Origin: SHAN690 sp041391765
Lineage (GTDB): Bacteria; Bacteroidota; Bacteroidia; Flavobacteriales_G; Salibacteraceae
Assembly: GCA_041391765.1 (NCBI GenBank)
Contig: JAWKNJ010000026.1
Span: 28,411-92,410 of the forward strand
Direction of reading: 5' to 3'
Length of the DNA: 64,000 nucleotides
In this document: positions 35,692 to 45,100 of the stretch, in pieces
How positions within the stretch are numbered: position 1 is the stretch's first letter
Layout of the letters: each line of letters opens with the position of its first letter
The notes under the pieces: generated by a model
Seen by the model: the letters and a program-made list of their open reading frames with translations, nothing else
Told to the model about the DNA's origin: nothing
Databases searched by the model: none
Position numbers and translations under genes: made by a program

Positions 35692-36765
35692 GGGATTAAA
35701 TTTGCCTTAGTGAAATTCACCCTTTCCATTGTATTAGTCTGTTTCCTTGGCTCCTTTCAGGTTTTTGCTCAAAAGGCCAATAACGGAACTTTTGCGATAA
35801 GCAAGGTTGCCGTATCTCCATTGTCAGCCTCGCTGGGTGGTTCCCAAATAGCTTCTTTCGCGGGTGATGTAAATCAATTGGTCGTTAACCCTGCGTTGTT
35901 GGATAGCAGCGTGAGTCAGCAGCTTAGCTTGGGTTATCTGAATTATTTAGCCGACATCAATCAGGCGACAGTAAGTTACGCACAAATCATTGACTCTGTC
36001 GGACTTGTTTCGGGTTATTTTAGGTACTTCGATTATGGCGTGTTCACTGAGCGCGATGAGGTCGGAAATCAATTGGGTCAGTTTAAGATTGCTGATTATG
36101 AAGTCGGATTTTCGTTTACCAGACCATACTCTGATCGGATTTCATATGGTGTAACTTTAAAACAGTATTTCTCCGGTTCCTATCAATACTTTGCCTATGG
36201 AGTGGCTGCAGATGCAGGGGCCTATTATCATAGTCAGGACAATGGATTTACAGCGGGATTAACATTGGATGACATTGGAGCAAAACTCGTGGATTATGCG
36301 GATGATGGAATATCTGCCATGTCTCCGAGTTTGAATGTTGGCATCACCAAAAAGTTCAGCAAGGCGCCACTTCGCTTTGGATTCCAATACAACAACCTTC
36401 AGAAGTGGGATTTGGCAGAGAATGACGCTGATCGAGTAAGCATATTAGAAACTGACCCGCTCACTGGAGAGGTATCCAGGAAAAAGCTGACTTTAGATAA
36501 TTTGGCGCGACACCTTTGTGTATCCGCTACGATCTTGCCTACAGATAATTTCAACCTGATGATCGGCTATAACTTTCGAAGAAGATTAGAGCTTTCCATA
36601 GGTGAACGGGCTGGCATGGTGGGCTTTTCATTTGGAGCTATGGTGAAGATCAAACGCTTTACGATTCAATATGGACTGTCAAGTTATCATTTGAATGGTA
36701 CATCCAATCAGATAGCGCTCACTACGAATATTAATCAATGGTATAGGAAAACAACCGTGAAATGA
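35683..36765 (+). CDS. porQ: Type IX secretion system protein PorQ
   Basis: 360 aa. The signal peptide ends at FQVFAQ. The mature part reads as an outer-membrane barrel with the opening LSASLGGSQIASFAGDVNQL and NPALLD, typical of PorQ/PorV-like proteins. It ends with aromatic barrel strands. PorQ is part of the T9SS attachment complex that processes cargo at the outer membrane. It overlaps cmk by 4 bases, matching the porQ-cmk order common in Bacteroidota. Confidence 0.9.
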   Translation: MRHGIKFALVKFTLSIVLVCFLGSFQVFAQKANNGTFAISKVAVSPLSASLGGSQIASFAGDVNQLVVNPALLDSSVSQQLSLGYLNYLADINQATVSYAQIIDSVGLVSGYFRYFDYGVFTERDEVGNQLGQFKIADYEVGFSFTRPYSDRISYGVTLKQYFSGSYQYFAYGVAADAGAYYHSQDNGFTAGLTLDDIGAKLVDYADDGISAMSPSLNVGITKKFSKAPLRFGFQYNNLQKWDLAENDADRVSILETDPLTGEVSRKKLTLDNLARHLCVSATILPTDNFNLMIGYNFRRRLELSIGERAGMVGFSFGAMVKIKRFTIQYGLSSYHLNGTSNQIALTTNINQWYRKTTVK

Positions 36766-37454
36766 GACCAATCAACATTGCTATAGATGGATATGCGGGT
36801 TGCGGAAAAAGCACCTTAGCAAGAGAGTTGGCTGCAGCGCTTGATTATATATTCATTGATACAGGAGCATTATATCGCGCGATTACTTTTTTGACAATTT
36901 CTCAGGAGGGAGGGAATTTGGAACAAAATGCATCCAAGGCTATCGCTGGGAAACCAGAGTTAGCTTTCGACTCTGAGAACAATCATATCTTGATCAATGG
37001 GACTGATTGCGAATCCCAAATACGGGATATGAAGGTGGTTGCTCAGGTGAGCGAGGTAGCAGCGATTCCTGCCGTTCGTAATTACTTGAAGGGTGTGCAA
37101 AAAGCATTGGTAGAGAAAAAAGGAGTGGTGATGGAAGGGCGCGACATAGGAACCGTCATCATGCCTGATGCAGAATTGAAGCTGTTCATTACAGCTTCCA
37201 TCGAAGCTAGGTTGCACAGGCGCTTGAATCAGCTGAAGCAAGAAGGAAAACCAAGCACTGAACAAGAGGTGAAAGAAAACTTGCTGCATCGCGATCATAT
37301 AGATGCGAATAGGGAGGTGGCTCCTTTAGCAAAGGCAAGCGATGCCATTACGATTGACACTACTGAGCTGAGTAGAGAAGAACAGTTAAAGTTTACCGTG
37401 GCAATTGCGAAGCCATTGATTGAACCAAATCGCTTGCTTCCGCATGTATTATAG
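36762..37454 (+). CDS. cmk: Cytidylate kinase
   Basis: 230 aa. P-loop GYAGCGKSTLAREL, then IDTGALYRA, the NMP-binding segment VVMEGRDIGTVIMPDAELKL, and the lid R-x6-R pattern near EARLHRR. It phosphorylates CMP and dCMP. It overlaps porQ by ATGA, so the genes are translationally coupled. Its end overlaps the convergent ispH gene by 6 bases. Confidence 0.96.
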   Translation: MRPINIAIDGYAGCGKSTLARELAAALDYIFIDTGALYRAITFLTISQEGGNLEQNASKAIAGKPELAFDSENNHILINGTDCESQIRDMKVVAQVSEVAAIPAVRNYLKGVQKALVEKKGVVMEGRDIGTVIMPDAELKLFITASIEARLHRRLNQLKQEGKPSTEQEVKENLLHRDHIDANREVAPLAKASDAITIDTTELSREEQLKFTVAIAKPLIEPNRLLPHVL

Positions 37455-38672
37455 ACTCAATTGAGTCAGAACATCTTCCTTATTACGGGCGGAGTTTTTA
37501 AGCTCAAGAATCGCGTCCATCACCCCTTCCACAACACTATCAGGGCACGATGCTCCGCTGGTAATGACAATGTCCAAGGTCTCTTTTTCGGGTAGGAACG
37601 AATTCGAAATCAAATGTTCTTTTTTGTGGTAATCAAAATGATGTATTGTGTTTTTATCCTTGATTTCGGATGCGCCATTGATGAAATATGTCTTGAACTT
37701 CGAGTCCAAAAGGTCCTTAATATGGCTTGTGTTGGAACTATTATAACCGCCTACAACGATGGCCAAATCTGCTTTAATATTCAACAGTTCATAGGTAGAT
37801 TGCTGGTTATCATTCGTGGCATAGCATAGCGTGTCGCGCGTATCCGCAAAGTGAGCTCCAATCGAATCAGCTCCATACTTCTCGACCATCACTTGCTTAA
37901 AGTATTCTGCAATTTCATGAGTTTCGCTCGCCAGCATAGTGGTTTGGTTTATCACACCAACGCGCTTCAAATCCCTCTCAGGATCAAATCCTTCAGAGCA
38001 TCTTGAGTTAAAGTTTTGGAAGAAATCTTCGGTTGGACGTTTTCCCAATATGATGTCACCGATAATCCGTGCTTCTTCTATATCTCGAATAACCATCGAT
38101 GGCGATTCGGCCTTGCTGTGTGAGAACGTGGCACGGGTTTCTTCGTGAGCAAACTTGCCGTGAATGATAATGCTATAGTCGCCTGTTCCCAACTTGTTGG
38201 CCATTTTCCACACCTTTTCTACAAAAGGGCAGGTGGTGTTGTATTGCTCGGTTTGAATGCCCTTGTTGCGCAGCATTTCTTCCATTTCCAATGTGGTTCC
38301 GAAGGCAGGAATGATCACAATGTCTTCACTTCTCACTTCATCCCAAGGTGTGATAGTATTTCCTTCGGTGTCTTGAATAAATCCGAGTCCGCGATCTTGT
38401 AAATCGGAATTGACGGTGGGGTTATGGATCATTTGACTCAGCATATAGATACGTCTTCCCGGATTATTTTCGATCGTGTTGTAAGCAATCTCAATGGCAT
38501 TCTCCACGCCATAGCAGAACCCGAAATGGCGTGCTATGTGAAAACGAACTGAACCAAAGTCCAGTGTCAATGGGCTGAAGTCCTTTTTGCGTGGATCGGC
38601 TGTTTTCCGTTCTTTCTTTATGATCCCAAGAAATGAGCTCCTGTAGTGCGATGGAATTTCAAATTGCTTCAT
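37449..38672 (-). CDS. ispH: 4-hydroxy-3-methylbut-2-enyl diphosphate reductase
   Basis: 407 aa, the longer form of the enzyme (E. coli has about 316). The iron-sulfur Cys are in FGFCYGVENA, NTTCPFVEKVW and GASCPDSVVEGVMD. It performs the last step of the MEP isoprenoid pathway, giving IPP and DMAPP. It is cytosolic. The N-terminal extension of about 45 residues precedes the first Cys motif. Confidence 0.96.
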   Translation of the reverse strand: MKQFEIPSHYRSSFLGIIKKERKTADPRKKDFSPLTLDFGSVRFHIARHFGFCYGVENAIEIAYNTIENNPGRRIYMLSQMIHNPTVNSDLQDRGLGFIQDTEGNTITPWDEVRSEDIVIIPAFGTTLEMEEMLRNKGIQTEQYNTTCPFVEKVWKMANKLGTGDYSIIIHGKFAHEETRATFSHSKAESPSMVIRDIEEARIIGDIILGKRPTEDFFQNFNSRCSEGFDPERDLKRVGVINQTTMLASETHEIAEYFKQVMVEKYGADSIGAHFADTRDTLCYATNDNQQSTYELLNIKADLAIVVGGYNSSNTSHIKDLLDSKFKTYFINGASEIKDKNTIHHFDYHKKEHLISNSFLPEKETLDIVITSGASCPDSVVEGVMDAILELKNSARNKEDVLTQLSL

Positions 38673-38786
38673 GCGACTTCAAAGGACTGAAATTTTTATC
38701 CTATGACCAATCGATTCAACATACTTTCTGAATTGATAGGAATGAATCAAAAAAGTAATTAATTTAATCGCCAAATTAAACTAACT

Positions 38787-39167
38787 ATGAGATTCTTACA
38801 TGGAAAACTAAACGCTCACTCAGGGGACAAAATAACCGTGGATATTACCAAGCCAACACGCGTTTTGATCATGAGAGAAAAGGAGTTTAACCGCTATAAA
38901 AACAATATTACGTTTACGTATTATGGTGGTCAGAAAGAATCTCAATATGAGTTTACGGTTCCTGCATCAGGAACATGGTACGTTGTCATTGAAAAAGGAA
39001 CTTACACGAACCCAATTGATGTAAGTGCATCCATCAAGAAGGAAAAACCGGTATTTGTGCCAGCTATCAAGGCTCATGTGGCAGAAGATTCGTCAAGTAC
39101 TGAGGAGGAAATGCCCGAGGAGAATAATTCTAGCGGTGAAGAGGACGCAGAAGAGGAGGATAAGTAA
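38787..39167 (+). CDS. DUF1883 domain protein
   Basis: 126 aa. The first 85 residues (MRFLHGKLNAHSGDKITVDI, VPASGTWYVVIEKG) match the DUF1883 pattern, a small beta-rich fold of unknown role. The last 35 residues are Glu, Ser and Asp rich (SSSTEEEMPEENNSSGEEDA). No signal peptide. DUF1883 is sometimes linked to TIR domains, but no TIR is seen here. Confidence 0.85.
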   Translation: MRFLHGKLNAHSGDKITVDITKPTRVLIMREKEFNRYKNNITFTYYGGQKESQYEFTVPASGTWYVVIEKGTYTNPIDVSASIKKEKPVFVPAIKAHVAEDSSSTEEEMPEENNSSGEEDAEEEDK

Positions 39168-39580
39168 GCACCAAAGGATCTATTCGAGTTGTAAAATTTG
39201 ATTTGGCTCTGACCAAATTTTATTCTGAAATCCCAGCTGTTTTTACACAACCTATGCCTCGACCTGTTCATGAGCTGCAGCTATGCACTTTAAAAGCACT
39301 CGAGATTCTATCTTTCGGACGAAGTTCTTTGATCAAGTTTCATTCGTCTGACAGCTTAACATAAGAAAGACCTAGGTCAGCTTTGCTTTGACTAGAATGG
39401 ACCGGAATGGTTTCACCAAGTTAAACGACTAACTCACCGGATATTCGAATCATATCATCTGCCTTAAACCTTCGTAGGAGGTGTAGGTCAGGCCAAGGAA
39501 ACTCCAAGCCTCGATGCAACCAGCATCGAGGCTTTTTTGTTGCAGAAATTGTCAATACTATTGTTTCATATTCACATCTC
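39168..39580. other. Intergenic stretch without an ORF, ends in a strong terminator
   Basis: 413 bases with no supported coding frame. The only clear structure is the perfect hairpin at 39506-39538. Other short inverted repeats (CTAGGTCA with TTGACTAG near 39370) are imperfect. Either an untranslated tail of the DUF1883 gene or a small RNA ends here. Confidence 0.6.
39506..39538 (+). terminator. Strong rho-independent terminator, no gene directly upstream
   Basis: A perfect 12-bp stem (39506-39517 with 39523-39534, AAGCCTCGATGC and its complement), loop AACCA, six Ts to 39538. The nearest upstream gene ends 338 bases earlier. Confidence 0.9.
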
Positions 39581-39850
39581 ATGAAGAAACTTATTCTTTT
39601 AGGAAGTGCTGCATTTGTGTTGAATTCATGCAGCATCACCCAGCCTGTTGCAGCAACATCCAATCCAATCGGGACTAAGGTTGGTCGATCAGGTGGTACT
39701 TGCATTTTGGGAGTTTGTCTTAACGTTGACGCAAGTGCACTGACGGCAGCACAAAACGGTGGCATCACAAAAATTAGTACGATAGATTATAGAACCTCCA
39801 GTATTCTTGGTGTTGTCCAAAAACACGAGTGTATCGTTACCGGTGAATAA
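39581..39850 (+). CDS. TRL-like family small lipoprotein
   Basis: 89 aa. Lipoprotein signal KKLILLGSAAFVLNSC. The mature part (GTKVGRSGGTCILGVCLNVD, NGGITKISTIDYRTSSIL, CIVTGE) matches the TRL-like family, named for its resemblance to proteins encoded near tRNA-Leu. The function is unknown. Three further Cys could form a disulfide. It lies convergent to the small Cys protein gene that follows. Confidence 0.8.
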   Translation: MKKLILLGSAAFVLNSCSITQPVAATSNPIGTKVGRSGGTCILGVCLNVDASALTAAQNGGITKISTIDYRTSSILGVVQKHECIVTGE

Positions 39851-39855
39851 TCGAC

Positions 39856-40293
39856 CTAGTACTGATCGTTCACTTCTTGTCGACTGGGGAATTTGGTCGT
39901 AACATCACCTGCTTTTCTAACCCACTTTAGAAATTTGCCGTTTCCATGGCATGCATATGCGTTAAGCGAATCGTTTTGGTGCATATCCATTCGATAGAAG
40001 CATGACCATTGATCATTGGTTCGCTGAACACAGCACATAAGGTCAACCACTTCCGTGCAGGTATTAATTAGGTGAACGGTATACTTTTCTTCGCTAAAAC
40101 CATAGTTTAAGCAACTGCCACCCCATTTGCTATTATCTTTTTGTACGCATTGATTCCAATCTTTTGAATCCTGATCAGGAACCAAATACTCATCATTAAC
40201 ATTGAACTCATTTTCTGGTTTTGAAAATGAAAGCGAAATAGCAGCACCGATTAGAAGAAATGAAATTGTAATAAAAATGATTCGTCCTTTCAT
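39856..40293 (-). CDS. Hypothetical secreted Cys-containing protein
   Basis: 145 aa from the ATG at 40293, 2 bases after the TPR gene stop. The signal anchor is MKGRIIFITISFLLIGAAIS. The mature part has seven Cys (NQCVQKD, GSCLNYG, NTCTE, MCCVQR, WSCFYR, AYACHG), so disulfides are likely. No family recognised. It forms an operon with the TPR protein. Confidence 0.65.
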   Translation of the reverse strand: MKGRIIFITISFLLIGAAISLSFSKPENEFNVNDEYLVPDQDSKDWNQCVQKDNSKWGGSCLNYGFSEEKYTVHLINTCTEVVDLMCCVQRTNDQWSCFYRMDMHQNDSLNAYACHGNGKFLKWVRKAGDVTTKFPSRQEVNDQY

Positions 40294-40295
40294 GA

Positions 40296-40799
40296 TCAGC
40301 ATTGATTATTTTTTAAGATGATTTTGGCTTCTTCGTTCCCCATTTTCTTAGATTTTTTCCAGTCATCACAAGCCCCTTCCTTATCACCCAATGCTTTTTT
40401 CGCCCAGCCTCGGTTGTTGTAGGCTTGGGTGTTGTTTTCATCTATTTCGATCGCCTTGTTGAAATCTTCAATGGCCTTTTGATATTGTTTCAACTTATTG
40501 TAGGCACTTCCACGACTCACGTACATGTATGAATTCTTGGGATTTAACTCAATGATTTTATCATAATCTTGGATAGCCAGTTGGTGTTTCTCTTGAATGG
40601 AATAGACAAAAGCTCTTTTTAAGTAAGCGTCTAGATATTCTGGATCAGTTTGGATGGCCTTGTTGTAGAGGTTAAGGGCCTCGTCATTTTGCCCCATTTC
40701 TAATTGTTTCTGGCCCTGGGAAACGAGTTCAGCTGCATCTTGAGCAAAAATTCCGATGCAGAAAAAAAAGCTGGCAAGTAGTAGAGTGAGATGCTTCAT
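40296..40799 (-). CDS. TPR-repeat periplasmic protein
   Basis: 167 aa from the ATG at 40799 (MKHLTLLLASFFFCIGIFAQ signal). Three or four TPR units follow: ALNLYNKAIQTDPEYLDAYL, AIQDYDKIIELNPKNSYMYV, AIEDFNKAIEIDENNTQAYN and KEGACDDWKKSKKMGN. It is a protein-protein scaffold; the partner is unknown. It neighbours another small secreted protein gene on the same strand. Confidence 0.85.
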   Translation of the reverse strand: MKHLTLLLASFFFCIGIFAQDAAELVSQGQKQLEMGQNDEALNLYNKAIQTDPEYLDAYLKRAFVYSIQEKHQLAIQDYDKIIELNPKNSYMYVSRGSAYNKLKQYQKAIEDFNKAIEIDENNTQAYNNRGWAKKALGDKEGACDDWKKSKKMGNEEAKIILKNNQC

Positions 40800-40817
40800 T
40801 TGGGGGCCCAAAATAAT

Positions 40818-41279
40818 TCAATTTTCTTCAAAAGGCTTCGATCTTTCATAGTCATCAACTGCGTAAAGTTGAATTAAATGTTTCATCGCAGTAACGATGG
40901 CATCGCAATCCTCACCGGTACAATTGACCAACAGGTTGGAGCGATCATAGAACAATTTACTTCCGTTCTTCAATATGTTGCGTTCCACTTGCTTGCCAGC
41001 CTTTTCATAACACTTAATACTTATTGATTGATCATCAGGAGAGTAAGTGATCCCATTTTCAAAATCAATCGTAGAAGGAAAAACATAGTCAATACGTACT
41101 GGATTTCCATTTGAATAGAACTCTATTCGAATATCTTTCTTGCTACTGAAAATCTTACAAGCTTCTGTGGTTCTTTTGTTCAGATAGTTTATAGTGTATT
41201 CTGCATCCATTTCTTGTGCGCTGACCTTCGTGTCAATTATAGAAAGGAGGAAAATCATTGTGAATAAGACTCGTTTCAT
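40818..41279 (-). CDS. Hypothetical secreted protein
   Basis: 153 aa from the ATG at 41279 (KRVLFTMIFLLSIIDTKVSA signal); longer frames to 41438 lack a start of this quality. The mature part has Cys in EACKIF, IKCYEK and NCTGEDC. No fold is recognised. It sits 18 bases upstream of the TPR gene on the same strand and is probably its operon leader. Confidence 0.65.
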   Translation of the reverse strand: MKRVLFTMIFLLSIIDTKVSAQEMDAEYTINYLNKRTTEACKIFSSKKDIRIEFYSNGNPVRIDYVFPSTIDFENGITYSPDDQSISIKCYEKAGKQVERNILKNGSKLFYDRSNLLVNCTGEDCDAIVTAMKHLIQLYAVDDYERSKPFEEN

Positions 41280-41341
41280 CTTCGTTGCACTCGTTTGTAT
41301 TGATAGTTTTGAAGCTCTAATCCTAAAACCAATTGAGCCAT

Positions 41342-41349
41342 TATTTTTG
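41342..41349 (+). promoter_or_regulatory. Possible -7 box for the long repeat protein
   Basis: TATTTTTG matches TAnnTTTG but overlaps the GTG at 41349. If used, the start must be downstream, for example the TTG at 41433. Confidence 0.35.
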
Positions 41350-44300
41350 TGGCTAGTTACCAAGATTTGACCCAAAGTTATTATAGTTCGCCAACCCTCA
41401 AAAACTCGGTACCCCAAAGTTTTAACAAGGTCTTGCACTGGTGTGTATTTGGGCTACTGATTTGCTTTGCTGTAGCTACTAACGCACAGGAAAAGTTCGT
41501 GATCACAGGAAGGTTTAAGGTGGATGGTGGATCAAATAGTGGTGCTCAAATCGTGCTTGAAAAAGATGGTAAGAAAGTAAAAACAGTCGATGGTTCTTCT
41601 CGGTTTGAGATACCTCTGGACTTCCAGGCGGTTTACGTGGTTTCCTTCGAAAAGGATGGATACGTGACCAAGAGATTACGTTTTGATACACACGTCCCAA
41701 AAGAAAGAGCAGAACAAGGTTTTTTCCCATTTGATTTCACCGTTGAGTTGTTTGAGCAGTTTGACGATGTCAACGTAGTTGTCTTTAACCAGCCCGTTGG
41801 CAAAATATCTTACAGTGACCTGATCGATGAATTTGACTATGACACTGATTATACGCAGTCGATTCAGACACAAATTCAACAAGTGTTGGACGAGGTTGAA
41901 CAGAAGAAGGAAGAAAAGGCCGTTAAGGCTGCTGAGGAAAAGAAACAAGAAGAACAATTAAACAAGCAGGTCACCACGCTAACCTCGAGCGGTGATAAAA
42001 ACGCCAGTTCGGGCAAGCTGGAGGATGCTTTGAAGAACTACGAAGAAGCCTCAAAATTGAAGGACAGTCCTGACCTTCAAAAGAAAATTGAGGATACAAA
42101 GAAAAAAATCGAGCAGCAACAGCAACAGCAAGAAAAGCAGAAAGCATTTGACAAACTGGTCGCTGATGCAGGTGCTGCTGCGGCAGCCGGTGACTTAGAA
42201 GGAGCCAAAAAGCTCTATGAACAGGCAAACGGTGTAATATCCGATGATGCAAAGGTTAAGGCGGCACTTGATAAGGTCAACCAGCAAATAGCCCAGTCAG
42301 CTCAACAGGAAGAGGAATTCAAAAGATTAAAGGCAGAAGCCGAATCAGCTTTAAAAGCTGGGAATCTTCAAGAAGCAATTGAGAAGGCGGATAAGGCCAT
42401 GAAGCTAAAACCTGATCCAAGTCTGGAAGGAGTTAAGAAGCAAGCGATGGTTCAGCAAGAAGAGGCTGCGGCAAAGGCAAAGGCTCAAGCCGAAATGGAA
42501 GAGGAATACAATACGCTGCTAGCAAAAGGACAAAAGGAGCTAGATGCAGGCAACTTCGCTGCAGCAAAGGCAACGTTCGAGGAAGCAAAGAAAATTAACG
42601 ACTCTCCAGAGGTTCAACAGCAAATAGCTGCGGCTAATGCGAAAATGGAAGAGAAGAAGAAAGCCGATGAGGCTGCTGCTCAAAACGAAGCGAAGTCCCA
42701 GGAATTATTGAGAGCGGCATCTGATGCGCTTGCCGCAGGCGACTTGGAAACAGCAAAAGCCAAGGCAAATGAGGCGAATACACTAAAGGGTGGCTCAGCG
42801 GATGGTGTTTTGAAGAGCGTTGCCATGGCTGAAAAAGCGGCTGCAGACGCCCAAGCAGAAAAACAAAAGCAGAATGAGGCGTATGCAAAATTGATTGACG
42901 AGGGAAATCAAGCATTCGCAGCAGGAGACTTGACAAAAGCTGAAGAAAGCTTCAAGAAAGCTCAGGCAATGATCGCGGATAAAACTGAAGCAATTGCTGG
43001 AATGGAAAAAGTAGCAGCAAAGAAAAAGGAACAAGATGAGTTGGCTGCTAAAGAAGCAGAGGCTGAAGCCGCAAGAAAAGCTGAAGAGGAAGCAAAGCGT
43101 AAAGAGTTTGAAGATTTATTGTCGCAGGCAGACGAGGCGTTAGCTGCTGGTGATTTTGATCAGGCCAAAGGCTTGTACAGTCAAGCTGGGCAAATAGTTG
43201 AAGATAAACGGGTGGCCAAAGGTGTGGAAGCTGCAGAAAGAGGAATTCAAGAGAAGCAAAATGCAGCATTAGCAGAAGCAGATAAGAAGGCTAAGTACGA
43301 TGAAGCTATGAAGGCAGGCGATGCGGCATTTGCGTCAGGGAACTTGGAAGAGGCTAAAAAGCAATTCAATATAGCTGCAGCCATAGATAAGACACCTGAT
43401 TTACAGGCCAAATTGGCACAATTAGAATTGAAGATGAGTGAATTAGCTGCTAAACAAGCAGAGGATGAAGCAGCGCAAAAGGCAAAAGAGGCTGAGGCTG
43501 CAAAAGTTGCTGAGCTTGATAAACAATTTTCCGATTTGGTAGCTAAGGGTGATAAGGCTATGTCCTCGGAAAAATTTGAAGATGCCGAGATTGCTTATGC
43601 CGATGCGCTCAAGTTGAAACAGGATGATACGGTTGAATCAAAATTGAATGCTGCTGCTGATGCGAAAGTCAAGGCAGAAGAGGATAAAGCTGCCGCACTT
43701 CTTGCAGCTTCTGATGCGGAAAAAGCTGCACTTGTGGACAAAGAATACGCTGAGTTAGTTTCGGAGGGTGATAAAGCGTTTGCTAAGAATAAATTGGAGG
43801 AAGCAGAATCAGCCTACAAGAAGGCATTAAGTGCGAAGGATGTTCAGTACCCCAAAGACCAGCTTGCGGCCATCGAATCAAAACGAAAAGAGCTGGCAGT
43901 TGCTGAATCCAATGCAGCAGCTGATCAAGCTGCTGCTGCCGCAAAAGCCAAATATGATGATGTCGTTAAGCAAGCTGATAAACTACTGGTTCAGGGAGAC
44001 TTGAACGGAGCGGAAGCTAAGTACAATGAAGCAAAAGGCCTTCTACCCGATGAGGCATACCCAGATGGTAAACTTACTGAGATCAAGAATTTACGTGACC
44101 AAGAAAGGGCTAAGGAGGTTGAGCTGGCAAAAGCAAGTGAACAAGAGCGCGAAGCTCAATATCAAAAGGCTGTTGCCAATGCCGATGCAGCTCTAGCAGC
44201 TGGCAATCTGGATGAAGCAAGAAAAGGTTACAACGATGCGTTGAAGATAAAGGATGATGAATATCCAAAGTCAAAATTGAAAGAGATTGATTCTAAAGAG

Positions 44301-45050
44301 AAGTCTATAGCGGATCAAAACGCGGCTGACGCGAAAGCCTTAGCCGCTCAGAAGGCAGAAAAGGAGGCTGAGGATGCGAAGGGGCAAGCCGTAGCTGAGT
44401 TGATCGCAGGGGGCGATAAGATGTTTCAGTCAAACAAACTCGAGGAAGCCAGGCAGAAATACAATGATGCACTTGGATATGGACCTAATGAAACAGCCGA
44501 AAAGAAGTTGAAACAAATTGAAGGAATCATTGCCCAAAGAGCTGCGGCCGAAAAGAAGTCTCAAGAGGCTGCCCAAGCCATTTCCAGCGGATCAAGAGAA
44601 AGCGATCAACTCAAGGACATTATTGTCGAAGAAGAAAAACGTCAGGTTACATCTAAAGAACCTGAATTAGAAACACCTCCAAATAAGGGAGTAGTGGTGA
44701 AAGGATCTCCTGTGGTAGTTGGTGAGGATAGAGTGGGGGCTGCCGCTAAATCAGCTCCGGTAGCTGCTCTTTCTGAAGATGATAAGTATGATGGAGTACA
44801 AAAGCAGATTGTTCGTCAAGATCAACAGATGCTGGCTGAATCAGAGCAACGAAGATTAAAAGAGAAATACCCAACTCGAAAGACCGTTGAAACGGAAAAG
44901 GTTGGAAATAGCACCATCACCTATGTATATCTAAACGAGGGCGACTTTGTTACTGTGTTTAAGAAAGTTGAACACAACTGGGGAGGAGTGTTCTTCTTCA
45001 TCAATGACCGCGCTACAAATCAACGATACTGGGAACACGAAACCCAGTAG
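41349..45050 (+). CDS. Very long secreted protein with thirteen TPR-like Ala/Lys/Glu repeats
   Basis: Up to 1,233 aa. The start is unclear: GTG 41349, or TTG 41433 just before a signal peptide (HWCVFGLLICFAVATNAQ), which I favour. After a carboxypeptidase-regulatory-like domain (about 50-135) come about 13 repeats of 55-75 residues built on F/Y-x2-L-x5-A-L-A-x-G-D/N-L-x-x-A ... Y-x2-A, for example FDKLVADAGAAAAAGDLEGA, YAKLIDEGNQAFAAGDLTKA and YQKAVANADAALAAGNLDEA, separated by charged coiled-coil linkers. A conserved tail of about 90 residues ends VKHN-like EHNWGGVFFFINDRATNQRY. TPR-like rods fit an envelope scaffold or spacer. The repeat periodicity is firm; the role is not known. Confidence 0.85.
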   Translation: MASYQDLTQSYYSSPTLKNSVPQSFNKVLHWCVFGLLICFAVATNAQEKFVITGRFKVDGGSNSGAQIVLEKDGKKVKTVDGSSRFEIPLDFQAVYVVSFEKDGYVTKRLRFDTHVPKERAEQGFFPFDFTVELFEQFDDVNVVVFNQPVGKISYSDLIDEFDYDTDYTQSIQTQIQQVLDEVEQKKEEKAVKAAEEKKQEEQLNKQVTTLTSSGDKNASSGKLEDALKNYEEASKLKDSPDLQKKIEDTKKKIEQQQQQQEKQKAFDKLVADAGAAAAAGDLEGAKKLYEQANGVISDDAKVKAALDKVNQQIAQSAQQEEEFKRLKAEAESALKAGNLQEAIEKADKAMKLKPDPSLEGVKKQAMVQQEEAAAKAKAQAEMEEEYNTLLAKGQKELDAGNFAAAKATFEEAKKINDSPEVQQQIAAANAKMEEKKKADEAAAQNEAKSQELLRAASDALAAGDLETAKAKANEANTLKGGSADGVLKSVAMAEKAAADAQAEKQKQNEAYAKLIDEGNQAFAAGDLTKAEESFKKAQAMIADKTEAIAGMEKVAAKKKEQDELAAKEAEAEAARKAEEEAKRKEFEDLLSQADEALAAGDFDQAKGLYSQAGQIVEDKRVAKGVEAAERGIQEKQNAALAEADKKAKYDEAMKAGDAAFASGNLEEAKKQFNIAAAIDKTPDLQAKLAQLELKMSELAAKQAEDEAAQKAKEAEAAKVAELDKQFSDLVAKGDKAMSSEKFEDAEIAYADALKLKQDDTVESKLNAAADAKVKAEEDKAAALLAASDAEKAALVDKEYAELVSEGDKAFAKNKLEEAESAYKKALSAKDVQYPKDQLAAIESKRKELAVAESNAAADQAAAAAKAKYDDVVKQADKLLVQGDLNGAEAKYNEAKGLLPDEAYPDGKLTEIKNLRDQERAKEVELAKASEQEREAQYQKAVANADAALAAGNLDEARKGYNDALKIKDDEYPKSKLKEIDSKEKSIADQNAADAKALAAQKAEKEAEDAKGQAVAELIAGGDKMFQSNKLEEARQKYNDALGYGPNETAEKKLKQIEGIIAQRAAAEKKSQEAAQAISSGSRESDQLKDIIVEEEKRQVTSKEPELETPPNKGVVVKGSPVVVGEDRVGAAAKSAPVAALSEDDKYDGVQKQIVRQDQQMLAESEQRRLKEKYPTRKTVETEKVGNSTITYVYLNEGDFVTVFKKVEHNWGGVFFFINDRATNQRYWEHETQ

Positions 45051-45054
45051 GTGG

Positions 45055-45081
45055 AAATAAAAAAAGCGCGTAACGCGCTTT
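45055..45081 (-). terminator. Terminator of the acidic lipoprotein gene
   Basis: An 8-bp stem AAAGCGCG (45063-45070) with CGCGCTTT (45074-45081) around TAA, followed on the minus strand by a run of Ts. Confidence 0.75.
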
Positions 45082-45100
45082 ATAAAAATCTTTAATGAAG

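Noticed and set aside
35472..35729. An 85-codon minus-strand frame upstream of the receiver gene
   Set aside because: It overlaps porQ and the receiver in another frame and reads as no known domain.
39470..39535. AGGTCAGGCC followed by GGAA looked like an SRP RNA core
   Set aside because: The tetraloop spacing and the AGCAGCC side of the SRP asymmetric loop are missing; only the terminator hairpin is well formed.
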